From Candidatus Krumholzibacteriota bacterium (GTDB lineage: Bacteria > Krumholzibacteriota > Krumholzibacteriia > Krumholzibacteriales > Krumholzibacteriaceae), in NCBI GenBank assembly GCA_030667985.1, contig DAOUUU010000011.1, forward strand, positions 1-33,827: a stretch of DNA of 33,827 nucleotides, read 5' to 3'. The translations under genes and the position numbers were made by a program. The notes beneath the pieces were generated by a model that worked only from the letters and a program-made list of their open reading frames with translations, did no database searches and was not told where the DNA came from. Within the stretch, counting starts at the first letter, position 1; every line of letters begins with the position of its first letter. Positions 32,821-33,827 of this stretch are shown here, piece by piece.

Positions 32821-32991
32821 CCTACCGCTGGGAGAATATCAACATCCGAAGAGATTGCGATATTGGCTGTTAATGGAAAGGGGGGTCTGATCAGATCGAA
32901 TGTTAAAAGGGCACCTAACGGGTTTTACTCTGCATTGCAGGATAGAGATTCAGATAGAGAGGGAATGGGTTCAACCAAGGAGAGATTGATG

Positions 32992-33537
32992 ATGAAACGG
33001 ATATTACTTGTGATGGTCATGGTGTTGTTGGTCTCGTCCGTCGTCTCGGCTCAGCCCCCGCCGCAGGGCTACTTTGGGCTGTTCTTCGACGTGAACAGGG
33101 TAAACTGGTGTTACAACGGTGTAGGCACGACCACTTTCTACTTCTTCGCGATTCCAAATAGCGATGGACTCAAGTGTGTAGAGCTTATGACTCCCCTGCC
33201 TGCGGGCTTTTTTATGTTTGGCGAGGTTTTTCATCCCGACGTGTTGTCTCCGGTCATGGGCTCCTTGCCCGCCGGTCTAGCCGCATGCTTTGGCAACTGC
33301 TATTACGAGTGGGTTCAGGTCCTTTCGGGAACACTCATGATCCCGAACATGGATCCGGCTGAGATCATGATCGACGCGTTTCCCCTCAGCCCGTATCCCA
33401 AGATCCTGGATTGCCTGGATCCGGCGCACGAGCTAGAGGCTATTTCGTGGACAAGCATCTATACAAACTATGTGGTATGTCCCGGCTACTCCAGCACGGA
33501 ATCGACCTGGGGCGCGATCAAGAACATGTACGAATAA
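32992..33537 (+). CDS. Small secreted Cys-containing protein with C-terminal WGAIK motif (copy 2)
   Basis: I start this at 32992 (MKRILL, 181 residues), which aligns codon for codon with copy 1; an ATG one codon earlier (32989) is equally served by AAGGAGAG. The track's 32704 start spans the upstream terminator and promoter. A signal peptide ends at VVSAQ. All six Cys of copy 1 are conserved, the central SPVMGSLPAGLAACFGNCYY block is identical, and the end TESTWGAIKNMYE is the same. It has its own promoter and terminator, so the two copies may be expressed under different conditions. Function is unknown. Confidence 0.7.
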   Translation: MKRILLVMVMVLLVSSVVSAQPPPQGYFGLFFDVNRVNWCYNGVGTTTFYFFAIPNSDGLKCVELMTPLPAGFFMFGEVFHPDVLSPVMGSLPAGLAACFGNCYYEWVQVLSGTLMIPNMDPAEIMIDAFPLSPYPKILDCLDPAHELEAISWTSIYTNYVVCPGYSSTESTWGAIKNMYE

Positions 33538-33575
33538 GACTCGGCTCGGCCGAAGTATTATCTTATGAGTATGAG

Positions 33576-33607
33576 ACGAGGGCTTCCCCGAATTGGGAGG
33601 CCCTCGT
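33576..33607 (+). terminator. Terminator after copy 2
   Basis: ACGAGGGCTTCCC and GGGAGGCCCTCGT make a 13-bp stem with one G-U pair and a 6-nt loop, 38 bp after the stop. Only a short T-rich stretch follows. Confidence 0.65.
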
Positions 33608-33827
33608 TGTATATGCTGAAAAGAAAGGTATTTTGAGCTTGTATTGAGGCCTTTCAATGGGTTATCATTGATTTAGTGATCGGCCCTAGCCCTTCTGTTC
33701 AGATTACGAAAACCCCTGGTTTAAATGATAGCGCTCTGTATGACAAGGGCGAATAGCAACTGCTGGGAAACGGTCCGGATCCGGAATTTTGGGGGTATAC
33801 TGTTGAATCGTCCGCAAAGAACCACAA
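33608..33827. other. Non-coding end of window
   Basis: I see no gene or clear signal in these 220 bases. A short palindrome (TCCGGATCCGGA) occurs near 33772-33783. The small track ORFs here only shadow the end of copy 2. Confidence 0.4.

Noticed and set aside
32704-32988. N-terminal extension of copy 2 given by the ORF track (start at 32704)
   Set aside because: It crosses a perfect 14-bp terminator and a good promoter. The codons from 32992 align exactly with copy 1 and start with a signal peptide.

Overview
The window (about 34 kb, G+C-rich except near the right end) looks like chromosome of an uncultured Gram-negative bacterium, probably a candidate phylum of the FCB group or its relatives (Krumholzibacteriota/Eisenbacteria/Latescibacterota type). 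The reasons are an Omp85 protein and several outer-membrane beta-barrels, a complete RND tripartite pump, a secreted protein ending in a type IX-like (FlgD-fold) sorting domain, a dockerin-like protein, and many signal-peptide or lipoprotein ORFs of unknown function. The phylum is inferred from protein style; there is no marker gene here. I see no rRNA, tRNA, CRISPR array, transposase or phage gene.

Layout. (1) 1-1163: the tail of a sulfatase, a hairpin, and a lipoprotein of the endonuclease/exonuclease/phosphatase fold. (2) 1174-10795, minus strand: seven envelope genes, probably one or two operons, read right to left. They are a Tyr/Gly-rich surface protein with a basic repeat tail, a DUF3047 protein, a beta-barrel, a DUF4136 lipoprotein, a second barrel, a 1023-residue exported phospholipase D-like protein, and a single-POTRA Omp85 protein. 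(3) 10869-14636, plus strand: a FadL/PorV-like porin and a calcium-loop protein with a sorting domain. (4) 14637-15734: a DUF3524 glycosyltransferase (tRNA-queuosine mannosyltransferase family) broken near its start by an in-frame TAG. (5) 15773-20237: an organoarsenical-type resistance operon (ArsR regulator, DUF318 permease, ArsE-like, ArsF and ArsG proteins), a fragment resembling the C-terminus of an ACR3 arsenite transporter, and a radical SAM protein. (6) 20449-22461: a large Cys-rich lipoprotein. (7) 22526-23762, minus strand: PadR regulator plus membrane sensor-like protein. (8) 24012-30238: TetR, TolC-like, adaptor and RND permease, closed by a strong terminator. (9) 30305-33827: four small secreted proteins. 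One is dockerin-like; three share a C-terminal WGAIK motif, and two of these are recent duplicates.

How the genes work together. Blocks 5 and 8 are self-contained export systems, each led by its own regulator with operator-like repeats upstream. Block 2 may be an envelope-biogenesis or lipid-modifying unit in which an exported PLD enzyme is paired with an Omp85 protein. Blocks 3, 6 and 9 supply secreted and surface proteins.

The points most worth following up are the PLD/Omp85 pair, the RND permease lacking the usual TM4 aspartates, the amber-interrupted DUF3524 gene, and the WGAIK-tailed family. All assignments come from reading motifs by eye; no database search was run.
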